In this document: positions 8,952-17,642 of the stretch, one piece after another
How the letters are laid out: each line of letters begins with the position of its first letter
Position numbering within the stretch: the first letter of the stretch is position 1
Assembly (NCBI GenBank): GCA_016783555.1
Contig: JADHWH010000010.1
Span: 1 to 42,991 of the forward strand
DNA from: Candidatus Omnitrophota bacterium
GTDB lineage: Bacteria; Omnitrophota; Gorgyraeia; JABMRJ01
DNA: 42,991 nt
Reading direction: 5' to 3'
Made by a program: the position numbers and the translations under genes
The notes under the pieces: generated by a model
The model's database searches: none
Seen by the model: only the letters and a program-made list of their open reading frames with translations
What the model was told of the DNA's origin: nothing

Positions 8952-9881
8952 TTGAAAAAGCGGATACTGATAACGGGCGGCGCCGGATTTTTAGGTTCGC
9001 ATCTCTGCGACTATCTTATAGCCAAAGATTACAGGGTTATAGTGATGGATAATTTAATAACCGGCACGCTGGAGAATATTAAACATTTGACGAATAATAG
9101 GGACTTTGAATTTGTCGAACAGGACGTAACGAAATATATAGAGATAAAAGGAAAGCTTGATTATGTCCTGCACTTCGCCTCTCCCGCAAGCCCCATAGAC
9201 TATAAAAATTTTCCGATTCAGACATTAAAGGTCGGCTCTTTGGGGACACATAACGCGCTGGGCGTGGCTAAGGCAAAAGATGCTGTTTTTCTTCTTGCTT
9301 CAACCTCAGAGATTTACGGAGACCCGCTCGTCAACCCACAGCCGGAAAGCTATTGGGGTAATGTCAATACAGTCGGGCCGCGCGGCGTCTATGACGAATC
9401 GAAACGTTTTGCCGAGGCCTTAACTATGGCATACCACAATACACACAAAATCGATACAAAGATAGTGCGGATATTCAATACATACGGCGAAAGAATGCGC
9501 AAAGGCGACGGAAGGGCCATACCGACTTTTATAGAGCAGGCCCTCGGCGGCAGGCCTATTACCGTATTCGGCGAGGGAAGACAGACAAGGAGTTTTTGTT
9601 ACATATCCGATATGATTGAAGGTATTTATAAGTTGATGGTCTCTGATATAAATAGACCGATAAACCTGGGAAATTCCGACGAACTTACCGTACTCAGGCT
9701 TGCGGAGATAATCATAGGGCTAACCAAGTCAAAATCGCGCATCAAATATAACCCGCTACCCATCGATGACCCGAAAGTGAGACGGCCGGATATATCATTT
9801 GCAAAGAAGAGCCTGAATTGGAAGGCCGGGATAGACCTTGAGGAAGGACTGAAAAAGGCCATAGAGTACTTCAGGAGGTAG
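8952..9881 (+). CDS. uxs: UDP-glucuronate decarboxylase (UDP-xylose synthase)
   Basis: SDR that decarboxylates UDP-glucuronate to UDP-xylose. [10 protein letters not shown] is the NAD loop, [11 protein letters not shown] is the hallmark of UXS enzymes, STSEIYGDP follows, and Tyr147/Lys151 (YDESK) are catalytic, with the UXS-specific ESKRFAEAL context. [10 protein letters not shown] is a small variant of RIFNTYGPRM. The TTG start at 8952 has a GGAGGAGG-like SD at 8939-8945. Length 309 aa is normal. With ugd at 2300 it gives a complete route from UDP-glucose to UDP-xylose. Confidence 0.9.
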   Translation: MKKRILITGGAGFLGSHLCDYLIAKDYRVIVMDNLITGTLENIKHLTNNRDFEFVEQDVTKYIEIKGKLDYVLHFASPASPIDYKNFPIQTLKVGSLGTHNALGVAKAKDAVFLLASTSEIYGDPLVNPQPESYWGNVNTVGPRGVYDESKRFAEALTMAYHNTHKIDTKIVRIFNTYGERMRKGDGRAIPTFIEQALGGRPITVFGEGRQTRSFCYISDMIEGIYKLMVSDINRPINLGNSDELTVLRLAEIIIGLTKSKSRIKYNPLPIDDPKVRRPDISFAKKSLNWKAGIDLEEGLKKAIEYFRR

Positions 9882-9883
9882 TT

Positions 9884-10099
9884 ATGCCTAATTATCTTCT
9901 TACAAAGAGGCAGGACGAGGTCTTTAGTTTTATAAAAGATTATATCGGAAAGAACAACCGTTCTCCTTATATAAGGGAGATCCAGGAAGGATGCGGTATC
10001 CTCTCTTATAAGGGGGCTATCGACAAGCTGCTTGCCCTTGAAAGGAAGGGCTATATCAAGCGCAAGCTGAATAAGCACAGAAGCATTGCAGTTAAATAA
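9884..10099 (+). CDS. Stand-alone LexA-type winged-helix DNA-binding protein
   Basis: Protein of 71 aa matching only the N-terminal DNA-binding domain of LexA: LTKRQDEVFSFIKDYI (helix 1), SPYIREIQEGCGI (recognition-helix area), then a short wing with GYIKRKLNKHRSI. The S24 peptidase half of LexA (Ala-Gly cleavage site, Ser/Lys dyad) is absent, and the reading frame ends cleanly with no remnant in the gap before the next gene. It starts 3 bases after the uxs stop and uses AGGAGG that overlaps the end of uxs, so it is made with the sugar enzymes. It probably acts as a small regulator, perhaps of this operon. Its target is unknown. Confidence 0.75.
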   Translation: MPNYLLTKRQDEVFSFIKDYIGKNNRSPYIREIQEGCGILSYKGAIDKLLALERKGYIKRKLNKHRSIAVK

Positions 10100-10121
10100 C
10101 GACTAATTACGAGGTAGACAG

Positions 10122-11225
10122 ATGAAGATTCCGCTTTTAGACTTGAGATTGCAATACAACTCCATAAAAGATGAGATCAGCGCCGCGCTAGACCGCGTTT
10201 TGAACGCGCAGCGCTTTGTCCTGGGCGAAGAAGTCGAGCACCTTGAGGGCGAGATAGCCCGTTATTGCGACACTTCTTACGGCGTCGGCGTTGCTTCAGG
10301 GACGGACGCGCTTATCTTATCTTTGAAGGCGCTCGGCATAAAAGAGAAAGACGAGGTAATAACTACCCCCCTCTCTTTTATAGCAACGGCAGAGGCGATT
10401 TCCAGCGTCGGGGCGATCCCTGTATTTGTGGACATCGACAAGAGGACATATAATATAGACCCCGCCCTTATAGAAGAGAAGATTACCAAAAAGACCAAAG
10501 CAATTATGCCCGTCCATATATATGGCCAATGCGCCGACATGGACCCTATCTTGGAGTTGGCAAGAAGGGATAATCTTACGGTGATAGAAGACTGCGCGCA
10601 GGCCATCGGCGCGTCATACAAGGATAGAAAGGCGGGCACCATGGGAGACACGGGAGGGGTAAGCTTCTTTCCGAGCAAAAATTTAGGCGCATTCGGCGAC
10701 GGGGGAATGGTTGTTACAAACGATAAAAAGATAGCTGAGAAGATAAACATACTGCGTGTCCACGGAAGCTCTGAGAGATACCGCCATGAGATATTAGGAC
10801 ACAACAGCAGGCTGGATAATCTGCAGGCCGCTGTCTTAGCGGTAAAGTTGAAATCTTTGGATAAGTGGATAAAGATGCGTCAGGAGCTGGCGCTTCTTTA
10901 CGAAGACCTTCTATCCGGCACGGCAGTCACGACACCTTTTGTCCCTGAATATAATACGCATACATACCACCTCTATGTTGTCGGTACTCCGCGCAGAGAC
11001 GAACTCCTGAAGCACCTTCTATCTTCGGGTATAGAGACAAGGGTATACTACCCCATACCGATACATTTACAGGAGTGCTATTCCTATCTGGGTTATAAAA
11101 AGGGAGATCTGCCCATCGCGGAATGGGCCTCGGAGAATACGCTTGCGATACCCATATATCCCGGCTTGAAAAAAGAAGGAGCTCGGATAGTAGCGGACTG
11201 CATAAAGGAATTTTTCAAGAAATGA
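10122..11225 (+). CDS. DegT/DnrJ/EryC1/StrS-family sugar aminotransferase
   Basis: PLP-dependent enzyme of 367 aa that transaminates a keto-sugar nucleotide. The N-terminus IPLLDLRLQYNSIK is typical of the WbpE/PglE/FdtB group. ASGTDALILSLKALG binds the PLP phosphate, EDCAQAIGASY holds the PLP-contacting Asp, and Lys186 in FFPSKNLGAFGDGG forms the Schiff base. C-terminal YYPIPIHLQECY is also canonical. Which keto-sugar it uses is not readable: the dTDP-4-keto-6-deoxyglucose made by rmlB, or a 3-keto-uronate related to the wbpA product, are the obvious candidates. The stop overlaps the next start (ATGA). Confidence 0.88.
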   Translation: MKIPLLDLRLQYNSIKDEISAALDRVLNAQRFVLGEEVEHLEGEIARYCDTSYGVGVASGTDALILSLKALGIKEKDEVITTPLSFIATAEAISSVGAIPVFVDIDKRTYNIDPALIEEKITKKTKAIMPVHIYGQCADMDPILELARRDNLTVIEDCAQAIGASYKDRKAGTMGDTGGVSFFPSKNLGAFGDGGMVVTNDKKIAEKINILRVHGSSERYRHEILGHNSRLDNLQAAVLAVKLKSLDKWIKMRQELALLYEDLLSGTAVTTPFVPEYNTHTYHLYVVGTPRRDELLKHLLSSGIETRVYYPIPIHLQECYSYLGYKKGDLPIAEWASENTLAIPIYPGLKKEGARIVADCIKEFFKK

Positions 11226-11932
11226 ACGGCATAAAGATATTGCTGTATCATTCAGTCGGCGATATCGACCCGAGGGATAACCTCGGCATAAGGGTGGCAA
11301 AGGAGGATTTTTACCGGCAGATGAGGTTTTTAAAAGAGGATGGTTACAGCGTATGTACGTTAAAGGATGCCGTAGAGAAAATAGAAAAAAAGATCTCTCT
11401 CCGCGAGAAGGCGACTGTTATTACCTTTGACGACGGTTACAAGGATAATATATTAAACGCATCCCCCATAATAGAGGGGTTTTCGTTTCCTGCCACCTTT
11501 TTTGTAACCGTAAATTATATAGGTGCAGTAAAGACGAGCCCCAAAAGAGATTGGCAGAGTTGGGAATGCATGGATTGGGACGACTTAAAAGAATTGCTAA
11601 AGAGAGGCCACAATATAGGCTCGCACGGCGTCCGCCATGTAGATTTATGCGGGCTCACCGCCAAAGAAAGAAAAGAAGAGCTCAAGCTTTCAAAGAAAAG
11701 CCTGGAATCGGCATTGGATGAAGAGATAGATTTCTTAAGCTACCCATACGGCTCTTTTGACGACGAGTTGACGAGACTTGCAAGAGAGACCGGGTATAAG
11801 GCCGCCTGCACTGTCGCCGGCGGAGTCAATGGCTGGGGGGCAGATCCCTTCAGGCTAAAGAGGATAGAGATTGTAAGAGAGGATACTAAAAAGAGCTTTA
11901 AAGATAAGCTGGAAGATATTTATGACAGATAA
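11222..11932 (+). CDS. Polysaccharide deacetylase (NodB domain, CE4)
   Basis: A 236-aa protein starting at ATG 11222 in the ATGA overlap with the aminotransferase; in-frame starts further upstream lie inside that gene. Motif 1 TFDDGYKDN has the catalytic/metal Asp70-Asp71, and motif 2 SHGVRHVDL has the metal ligands His135 and His139. SYPYGSFDDEL is the motif-3 segment. No signal peptide is visible, so it probably acts in the cytoplasm on a lipid-linked or nucleotide-linked GlcNAc-type residue, as other NodB proteins in glycan loci do. It overlaps the next gene by 11 bases. Confidence 0.85.
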   Translation: MNGIKILLYHSVGDIDPRDNLGIRVAKEDFYRQMRFLKEDGYSVCTLKDAVEKIEKKISLREKATVITFDDGYKDNILNASPIIEGFSFPATFFVTVNYIGAVKTSPKRDWQSWECMDWDDLKELLKRGHNIGSHGVRHVDLCGLTAKERKEELKLSKKSLESALDEEIDFLSYPYGSFDDELTRLARETGYKAACTVAGGVNGWGADPFRLKRIEIVREDTKKSFKDKLEDIYDR

Positions 11933-13163
11933 AACCGACCGGAGCGGGGATAAGAAGATAAAGGTCTTAAGGGTGATAGCGAGATTGAATACGGGCGGCC
12001 CTGCTACGCACGTAATCCTGCTCAATTCGGGCCTCGATAAGAAGAGATTCACTTCTTACCTTGCCGCAGGGTCGGTTTCAAGGGGCGAACGCGATATGAC
12101 GCCTGATGCCAAAAAAGTCGGCATCAAACCTTTTATTATACCGGAATTAAAAAGAGAGATAAGTTTAAAGGACGACCTTGCGGCATTCTTTAAGATATAC
12201 AGGCTCATGAGGAGACTGAAGCCGGACATAGTGCATACGCATACCGCAAAGGCGGGCGCGTTGGGCAGGGTTGCGGCTATGCTGATCAACGCGCCGATAA
12301 AGATACATACTTTCCACGGCCATATATTTCACAGTTATTTCGGCAGATTAAAATCAAAGATCTTTTTAGGCATAGAGAGGATATTGGCGCACTTTACAAC
12401 CAGGATAGTCGTAATAAGCGAAAAACAGTTAAGCGAGATAAGGGATAGATATAAGATTGCGCCGGAGGGCAAGTATTCTGTCATACCCTTAGGTCTGAAC
12501 CTCGAACAATTTTTGACTCCCAGCGGCAAAAGGGACTTGAGAAAGGAACTCTCTATAGATGAGGATACGCTTTTAGTTGGGATAGTAGGGAGGCTTGTAC
12601 GGGTTAAGAACCATAAGATGTTTTTAGAGGCGGCAGAGAGAATAAAAATCAAGTATCCCCATATAAAAGTTAAGTTTTTAATTGTAGGCGATGGGCCATT
12701 AAGGGGTGAATTAGAGAGATATACAAAGAAGTTAGGCATGGAAGATTCGGTCATCTTTATAGGATGGCGGGCGAACTTAAGCGCTCTATATGAGAGCCTT
12801 GATATAGCATGCCTGACCTCCCTGAATGAGGGCACGCCCATTTCGCTTATAGAGGCCATGGCCTCCGGCAAGGCTGTTTTGTCTACCGATGTCGGCGGTG
12901 TCAGGGATGTAATTACGCACAATGAGTCGGGCCTCTTAAGCCCAAGCGGCGACGTAGAGGGTTTTTCACGCAATCTATCCGAACTCCTGCAGGATAAAAA
13001 AGAGAGGCAGGGGATTGGAGAGAATGCAAGGGCCTTTGTGACTCGGAGATTTTCTAAGGAGAGGCTCATAAGAGATACAGAAGTTTTATATGACCAGGAA
13101 CTTAAGAAGGTTTACGGCAGCGAATATAACAGGGTTTTAGAGATTCATGATATGGAGGTCTAA
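11922..13163 (+). CDS. GT4-family glycosyltransferase
   Basis: GT-B fold retaining transferase of 413 aa. RVIARLNTGGPATHV is the N-terminal acceptor loop, HTHTAKAGALGRVAA and HTFHGHIFHSYFG are typical of WbpH/WfdR-like GT4 enzymes, and the C-terminal donor site contains VGRLVRVKNH and SLNEGTPISLIEAMASGKAV with the E-x7-E motif. It is cytoplasmic or peripheral to the membrane. It adds a sugar from a UDP-donor to the lipid-linked glycan; donor and linkage cannot be read. The stop codon TAA is part of a GGAGGTCTAA sequence that is complementary to the palindromic element just downstream. Confidence 0.87.
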   Translation: MTDKTDRSGDKKIKVLRVIARLNTGGPATHVILLNSGLDKKRFTSYLAAGSVSRGERDMTPDAKKVGIKPFIIPELKREISLKDDLAAFFKIYRLMRRLKPDIVHTHTAKAGALGRVAAMLINAPIKIHTFHGHIFHSYFGRLKSKIFLGIERILAHFTTRIVVISEKQLSEIRDRYKIAPEGKYSVIPLGLNLEQFLTPSGKRDLRKELSIDEDTLLVGIVGRLVRVKNHKMFLEAAERIKIKYPHIKVKFLIVGDGPLRGELERYTKKLGMEDSVIFIGWRANLSALYESLDIACLTSLNEGTPISLIEAMASGKAVLSTDVGGVRDVITHNESGLLSPSGDVEGFSRNLSELLQDKKERQGIGENARAFVTRRFSKERLIRDTEVLYDQELKKVYGSEYNRVLEIHDMEV

Positions 13164-13240
13164 AATATGAGTCCCGTTAGACCTCTACAATAGAGGTACT
13201 CGCGGGTTCATAATAATAGAAAAGGAGGTCTAACGGGATG
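13154..13240 (+). promoter_or_regulatory. Palindromic translation-start element, copy A (SD-sequestering hairpin with leader ORF)
   Basis: The left arm CCCGTTAGACCTC (13173-13185) is perfectly complementary to the right arm GAGGTCTAACGGG (13225-13237). The right arm contains the SD of the next gene (AAAGGAGG, 13221-13228) and ends at its ATG (13238), so the hairpin would mask initiation. The left arm can also pair with TAGAGGT at 13191-13197 (7 bp, loop CAA) or with GAGGTCTAA at 13155-13163. A short frame, 13167-13193, encodes MSPVRPLQ and has its own SD, GGAGG, at 13154-13158. Ribosomes on it would cover the left arm. The complementarity is seen directly; a regulatory role is inference. Confidence 0.65.
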
Positions 13241-14215
13241 AGGCCAAAGAGAGTACTTATCACAGGCGGGGCGGGTTTTGTAGGTTCGCATCTTGCGCAG
13301 GCGCTTCTTGAAAAGGAGAACAAGGTTGTTATCATAGATAACCTATCTACGGGCAGCATGGATAATATAAAACAGCTCAAGAATAATAAAAGATTCTTGT
13401 ATCACATAGATACCATAATGAATAAAAGGCTAATGAAGCGTTTGATAGAAAACAGCGACATAATATATCACCTCGCCGCAGCCGTAGGCGTGAAGTTTGT
13501 AATCGACAATCCGCTGGAGTCGATACAGATAAATGTAAGAGGGACCGAGATATTGCTGGAGCTGGCCAACGATGTGGGAAAGAAGAAGGTTATACTGGCC
13601 TCTACGTCAGAGATTTACGGAAAGAATATGGACGGGAAGACCTCCTTTAAGGAGGAAGACGACAGGGTGCTCGGTTCTACGAGCATCTCGAGATGGAGCT
13701 ATTCATGCACTAAGGCGCTGGATGAATTTTTGGCGCTGGCCTATTTCAGAGAGAAGAAACTCCCTGTGGTAATCGTAAGGCTCTTTAACACCTGCGGCCC
13801 GAGACAGACCGGCGAGTACGGTATGGTAATACCGCGTTTTATCAAACAGGCGCTCTTGGGGCAGCCTATAACCGTCTACGGCGACGGCACCCAGACACGC
13901 AGTTTTACCTATGTAGGCGATGTGGTAAAGGCCGTCATAGCGCTCGCGGAACACCCCAAGTCAGTGGGCGAGATATTCAATGTGGGTAATTCAAGGTCTA
14001 TCTCTATAAATGAGCTTGCGCAGAGAATAAAGAAGATGACAGAATCCTCGTCAAAAATAGTCTATGTACCATATGAAAAGGCATACGAAAAGGGATTTGA
14101 GGATATGAAATATAGGCAGCCGAATACCTCGAAGATAAGAGAATTTATAAATTTTAAACCCACGGTTGATATAGATGAGATGTTAGAGAGTATTATAAAG
14201 GATTTTGAGAGGTAA
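13238..14215 (+). CDS. NAD-dependent sugar-nucleotide epimerase/dehydratase (extended SDR)
   Basis: SDR of 325 aa with GGAGFVGSHLAQALL (cofactor loop), HLAAAVGVKFVIDNP, STSEIYGKN and the catalytic YSCTK. VRLFNTCGPRQTGEYGMVIP and GDGTQTRSFTYVGDVV are typical of the group between UDP-glucuronate decarboxylases and GalE-type epimerases. The AVGVKFVIDNP segment differs from UXS (ASPASP), so I do not call it a second decarboxylase. The exact reaction is unknown. Its start codon and SD are supplied by palindromic element A, which may make its translation separately controlled within the operon. It ends one base before the next start. Confidence 0.78.
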   Translation: MRPKRVLITGGAGFVGSHLAQALLEKENKVVIIDNLSTGSMDNIKQLKNNKRFLYHIDTIMNKRLMKRLIENSDIIYHLAAAVGVKFVIDNPLESIQINVRGTEILLELANDVGKKKVILASTSEIYGKNMDGKTSFKEEDDRVLGSTSISRWSYSCTKALDEFLALAYFREKKLPVVIVRLFNTCGPRQTGEYGMVIPRFIKQALLGQPITVYGDGTQTRSFTYVGDVVKAVIALAEHPKSVGEIFNVGNSRSISINELAQRIKKMTESSSKIVYVPYEKAYEKGFEDMKYRQPNTSKIREFINFKPTVDIDEMLESIIKDFER

Positions 14216-14216
14216 G

Positions 14217-15254
14217 ATGTTTAGGGCATTACCTTATTCACAGATAGATATTATAGGGGCGTTTTTTATATCCTTGATACTTTCGTATCTTCTGACGCCT
14301 GCGGCGGGCCTTGCGGCAATGAAGATCGGATTGGTAGACAGGCCGTCCAGCAGAAAGGCCCATGCCCATCCCACACCGCTCCTGGGAGGAGTGGCGATAT
14401 TCATAGCCTTTTTTTTAGCCATCCTTTTTACGGTAGGAATGGACAGGAACTTTATAGCTATAACAATAGGAGGGGGGATACTATTAAGTATAGGCTTGAT
14501 CGATGATAAGATAGGCATGATGCCCGAATTAAAATTATTCGGCCAGCTGGTAGCGGCGCTAATAGTGGTTAAGATGGGCATAAGGGTTGATTTTATAAAG
14601 AATTACTACCTCTCGCTTATCTTCAGCTGCGTATGGATAATAGGCATAACAAATGCCATTAATATCCTGGACAATTTGAACGGGTTATCATCCGGTATAG
14701 CGGCGATATCCGCTTTCTTCTTCAGCCTCTTGGCGTGGAAGAGGGGGGACCTTTGCGTGGCAACGCTTGCCATCGCCTTATGCGGAAGCTCGATGGGTTT
14801 TCTAAGGCACAACTTCCCTAAGGCGAAGATATTTATGGGAGACGCGGGAAGCCTCTTTATAGGTTTCTTATTAGCCACCCTGGCCATACTGGGAAACTGG
14901 TCATCGCCTACGCAGATTACGTCTCTTGCAATACCTATACTTATTTTAGGTTATCCGATATTCGATACCATCCTTGTTACAATATCGAGAATGCGCCAGC
15001 GGAGGTCCATATTTGACGGAGGGAAGGATCACTCTTCTCACCGCTTGGCGCTTCTGGGGCTTAAGAAGAAGAGGGCGGTATTGCTGATATTTTTTATCAA
15101 TTTCTGTCTGGGGCTATCCGGATATATATTGTCTAAACTTAAGACCCCCGCCTCAGCCATATTGATAATGGTCATCGTATTTTTATGTATGATAGCGCTG
15201 GGCATAAGGCTGGGAATGGTAACTGTAGGCAGCAAGGGCAGGAGAAGAGGATGA
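14217..15254 (+). CDS. Polyprenyl-phosphate GlcNAc-1-phosphate transferase (WecA/TagO/MraY family)
   Basis: Integral membrane enzyme of about 345 aa with roughly ten hydrophobic segments. It should start glycan assembly by moving a HexNAc-1-phosphate onto undecaprenyl phosphate. DRPSSRKAHAHPTPLLGG is the conserved first loop, LIDDKIGMMPELKL holds the DD motif, MGDAGSLFIGF and the C-terminal GKDHSSHRLALLG (HxxH-type loop) are in place. In the Mg-site loop NILDNLNGLSSG, Asp152 is kept but the second acidic residue of the usual DxxDG pattern is Asn155. ATG 14217 is preferred to TTG 14205, which lies inside the SDR gene. Overlaps the next gene by ATGA. Confidence 0.87.
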   Translation: MFRALPYSQIDIIGAFFISLILSYLLTPAAGLAAMKIGLVDRPSSRKAHAHPTPLLGGVAIFIAFFLAILFTVGMDRNFIAITIGGGILLSIGLIDDKIGMMPELKLFGQLVAALIVVKMGIRVDFIKNYYLSLIFSCVWIIGITNAINILDNLNGLSSGIAAISAFFFSLLAWKRGDLCVATLAIALCGSSMGFLRHNFPKAKIFMGDAGSLFIGFLLATLAILGNWSSPTQITSLAIPILILGYPIFDTILVTISRMRQRRSIFDGGKDHSSHRLALLGLKKKRAVLLIFFINFCLGLSGYILSKLKTPASAILIMVIVFLCMIALGIRLGMVTVGSKGRRRG

Positions 15255-16528
15255 GGATAGGTAAGGAAGAGATCATCTCATTTCTGGACAAGACGACAGA
15301 GTGGGCATTATACGTACTGATATTCTCTCTTGCCTTTTCCAATACCCTTGTCGAGATATGCGCTATCGCGGCTATAATATGCTGGGTGGCCAAGAAGGCC
15401 CTTTTGGGAAAGGGCGGGTTTAAGCTCGCCTATACAGAATTGAATCTGCCGCTGGGGATCTTTTACGTGATAGCCCTCTTATCCATCTTCTGGTCAACAA
15501 ATCCCGACATAAGCCTAAGGGCGTTTATCCGCAAGCTCACAGAATACTTAGCGCTTTACTTTATAGTAGTCGAAACCGTAAGGGAGAGAAGGGTTGCCTA
15601 TAATATGATAAAGGCATTGGGCGTCTCTCTTTTAGTCGTATGCCTTGACGGCATATATCAGAAGTTTGTCTTCTTTGATTTTATAAGAAATTTTAAACTC
15701 TTTAGCCTACATAATATGACAGGCCCTTTTAAATTTCCAAACGGCTTGAGCTCATGGCTTCTTATAGCGTCGTCTCCGTTTATAGGTCTGGCCTTATTTT
15801 ATCCATTAGAGAGGAATGCGCCGGACAGAGAGGCGCTAAGATTAAAGACGGCGGCGTCTATCCTGGCGGTACTGGCGGTTTATTGTTTATACTCCACCTA
15901 TACAAGAGGCGCTATTATGAGTTTCATGGCTTCTGTATTCCTGATGCTTCTTTTAAGGGGCACGAAGATTACATATACCATATGCGCCCTTTTTGTTATA
16001 GGGTTTGTTGCCTTGTCAGTGACATTGCCTGTGCCGGAAGGAGCGCATCGTTACCACGGTTTAAGGTATTATATAGGAATGTCGGATCTTATAGGCGGGA
16101 TAACAAGTAAACACAGGCTCAGGATGTGGACGACCGGATGGAGGATGTTTTTAGACAGGCCGTTTCTTGGCCAGGGGTTTAATACGTTCATGGTCAATTA
16201 TAATAGATTCAAGGTGCCGGATCAGACCAAGGGTCTCTGGTATGCGCATAACTGCTACCTTCAATTCGCGGCGGAGATGGGGATATTCGGGGCGCTCTCT
16301 TTTTTATGGATGATATGGCGCATGACGATAAACTCGATTAAGTCATACAGGCTTATACAGGATGATTTCCTAAGGTTTGCCTTCCTGGGGCTTTTTTGCG
16401 GCATCGCGGCGTATCTTTTACACGCGAGTGTCGATACGTCGCTCTACTCGCTCAGGCTGGCGATCTTGTTCTATATTTCGTTGGGATTATTAATGGGGAT
16501 AAAGAGGGTTGGTTATGGAAAAATATAA
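15251..16528 (+). CDS. O-antigen ligase/polymerase-like membrane protein (WaaL/Wzy family)
   Basis: About 425 aa with ten or more hydrophobic segments and a large periplasmic loop late in the protein. STYTRGAIMSF (the Arg after the TM helix) and, in the loop, HRLRMWTTGWRMFLDRPFLGQGFNTFM then YAHNCYLQFAAEMGIFG are the signature of the O-antigen ligase (Wzy_C) family; the loop His is the proposed catalytic residue. I start it at ATG 15251 in the ATGA overlap; longer frames run inside the WecA-type gene. Whether it ligates glycan to lipid A core, polymerises repeat units, or glycosylates protein cannot be decided from sequence. Confidence 0.85.
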   Translation: MRIGKEEIISFLDKTTEWALYVLIFSLAFSNTLVEICAIAAIICWVAKKALLGKGGFKLAYTELNLPLGIFYVIALLSIFWSTNPDISLRAFIRKLTEYLALYFIVVETVRERRVAYNMIKALGVSLLVVCLDGIYQKFVFFDFIRNFKLFSLHNMTGPFKFPNGLSSWLLIASSPFIGLALFYPLERNAPDREALRLKTAASILAVLAVYCLYSTYTRGAIMSFMASVFLMLLLRGTKITYTICALFVIGFVALSVTLPVPEGAHRYHGLRYYIGMSDLIGGITSKHRLRMWTTGWRMFLDRPFLGQGFNTFMVNYNRFKVPDQTKGLWYAHNCYLQFAAEMGIFGALSFLWMIWRMTINSIKSYRLIQDDFLRFAFLGLFCGIAAYLLHASVDTSLYSLRLAILFYISLGLLMGIKRVGYGKI

Positions 16529-17642
16529 ACTCGATTGTAAATATTTTAGCGGATATAAGCCGTGTTCGCCCGGCAAGGTCTGTTCGGACTGCAAGGATTA
16601 CTCCTCCATGGGCACAAGGATATTGATTATCAATTTCGACGCATTGGGAGATGTCCTGAGGACGACCGCGATGCTCCACCCGCTTAAGAGGAAATATAAG
16701 ACCAGCCATGTAACATGGCTTACCCAAGAAACGGCCCTGCCGCTTCTTAAGGATAACCATTATATAGACAGGGTGCTTGAGTATTCTGTTGAAAATACGC
16801 TTCTTCTCTTAACCGAGAGATTCGACGTTCTTATGAATGTGGATAAGTCCAGGCGTTCGGGCTCATTGGCGAACCTTGTCGACGCAAAGGAAAAATACGG
16901 TTTCGGTATCACAGAGACAGGCGCAATCTACCCATACAACGTAGAGGCCGAACACCTTTACGAATTGGGACTCAACGATCAGATGAAGTTTAAAGAGAAT
17001 AAGAGAAGCGAACAAGAGCTTCTATGCGAGGCTATGGGATTAGAATACCAAAGAGATGAATATATATTAAACCTTACTCAAGAAGAGAAAGATTTTGTAA
17101 AGAGTTTTAAAAATCAATCAGGCATAAAAGAGAACCAGATTGTTATAGGATTTAATACCGGATGTTCCGGCCTCTATCCGTATAAGAAGCTGAATTTTGA
17201 TAAGCAGCTTCTTTTTTTAAAGAAGTTACATAAGATATTCGGACATGACAGGATTTTACTCTTGGGCGGCAGGGAAGACACGGAAAACAACAGCGCCCTT
17301 AAGAAGAAATTACAGAACAAGGTAGTCTCAACGCCTACGAACGAGGGCCTGAGAAAGGGCATCCTCTTTATGGAACTCTGCGATATAGTCGTGACAGGCG
17401 ACACGTTGGGGCTCCATATGGCACTCGCTTTAAAAAAGAGCGTAGCGGCCTTCTTTACCATAACGTGCGCGGCTGAGATAGATTTGTATGAAAGGGGAGA
17501 TAAGGTATTGACAGAGGCCGATTGCAGCCCGTGCTGGAAGAGGGAATGTCAAAACGAGAAGAAATGTAACGAGGCGGTAAATATAGATAGCATATGCGAA
17601 GCGGTAAAAGACCTACGTTCAAAGATAGAGAAAAAAGCTTAA
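16515..17642 (+). CDS. GT9-family glycosyltransferase with N-terminal Cys cluster
   Basis: Heptosyltransferase-like GT9 of 375 aa. After a short N-terminal leader with four cysteines (Cys8, Cys17, Cys23, Cys26, arranged C-x8-C-x5-C-x2-C) comes the GT9 start RILIINFDALGDVLRTTAML. The donor-site region is VVTGDTLGLHMALALKKSVAAFF. A C-terminal DCSPCWKRECQNEKKC adds more cysteines, as in many GT9 proteins. The N-terminal cysteines suggest a bound metal or a structural zinc knuckle that classical WaaC/WaaF lack. ATG 16515 is chosen with AAAGAGGG before it; it overlaps the ligase gene end. Donor could be heptose or another sugar. Confidence 0.83.
   Translation: MEKYKLDCKYFSGYKPCSPGKVCSDCKDYSSMGTRILIINFDALGDVLRTTAMLHPLKRKYKTSHVTWLTQETALPLLKDNHYIDRVLEYSVENTLLLLTERFDVLMNVDKSRRSGSLANLVDAKEKYGFGITETGAIYPYNVEAEHLYELGLNDQMKFKENKRSEQELLCEAMGLEYQRDEYILNLTQEEKDFVKSFKNQSGIKENQIVIGFNTGCSGLYPYKKLNFDKQLLFLKKLHKIFGHDRILLLGGREDTENNSALKKKLQNKVVSTPTNEGLRKGILFMELCDIVVTGDTLGLHMALALKKSVAAFFTITCAAEIDLYERGDKVLTEADCSPCWKRECQNEKKCNEAVNIDSICEAVKDLRSKIEKKA

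Noticed and set aside
12335-13069. Antisense reading frame (244 codons) over the GT4 gene
   Set aside because: Shadow of a strongly conserved glycosyltransferase; no SD, no recognisable domain.
13238-14215. Second UDP-glucuronate decarboxylase
   Set aside because: It shares STSEIYG and GDGTQTRSF with that group but lacks the ASPASP segment, so only a general epimerase/dehydratase call is supported.
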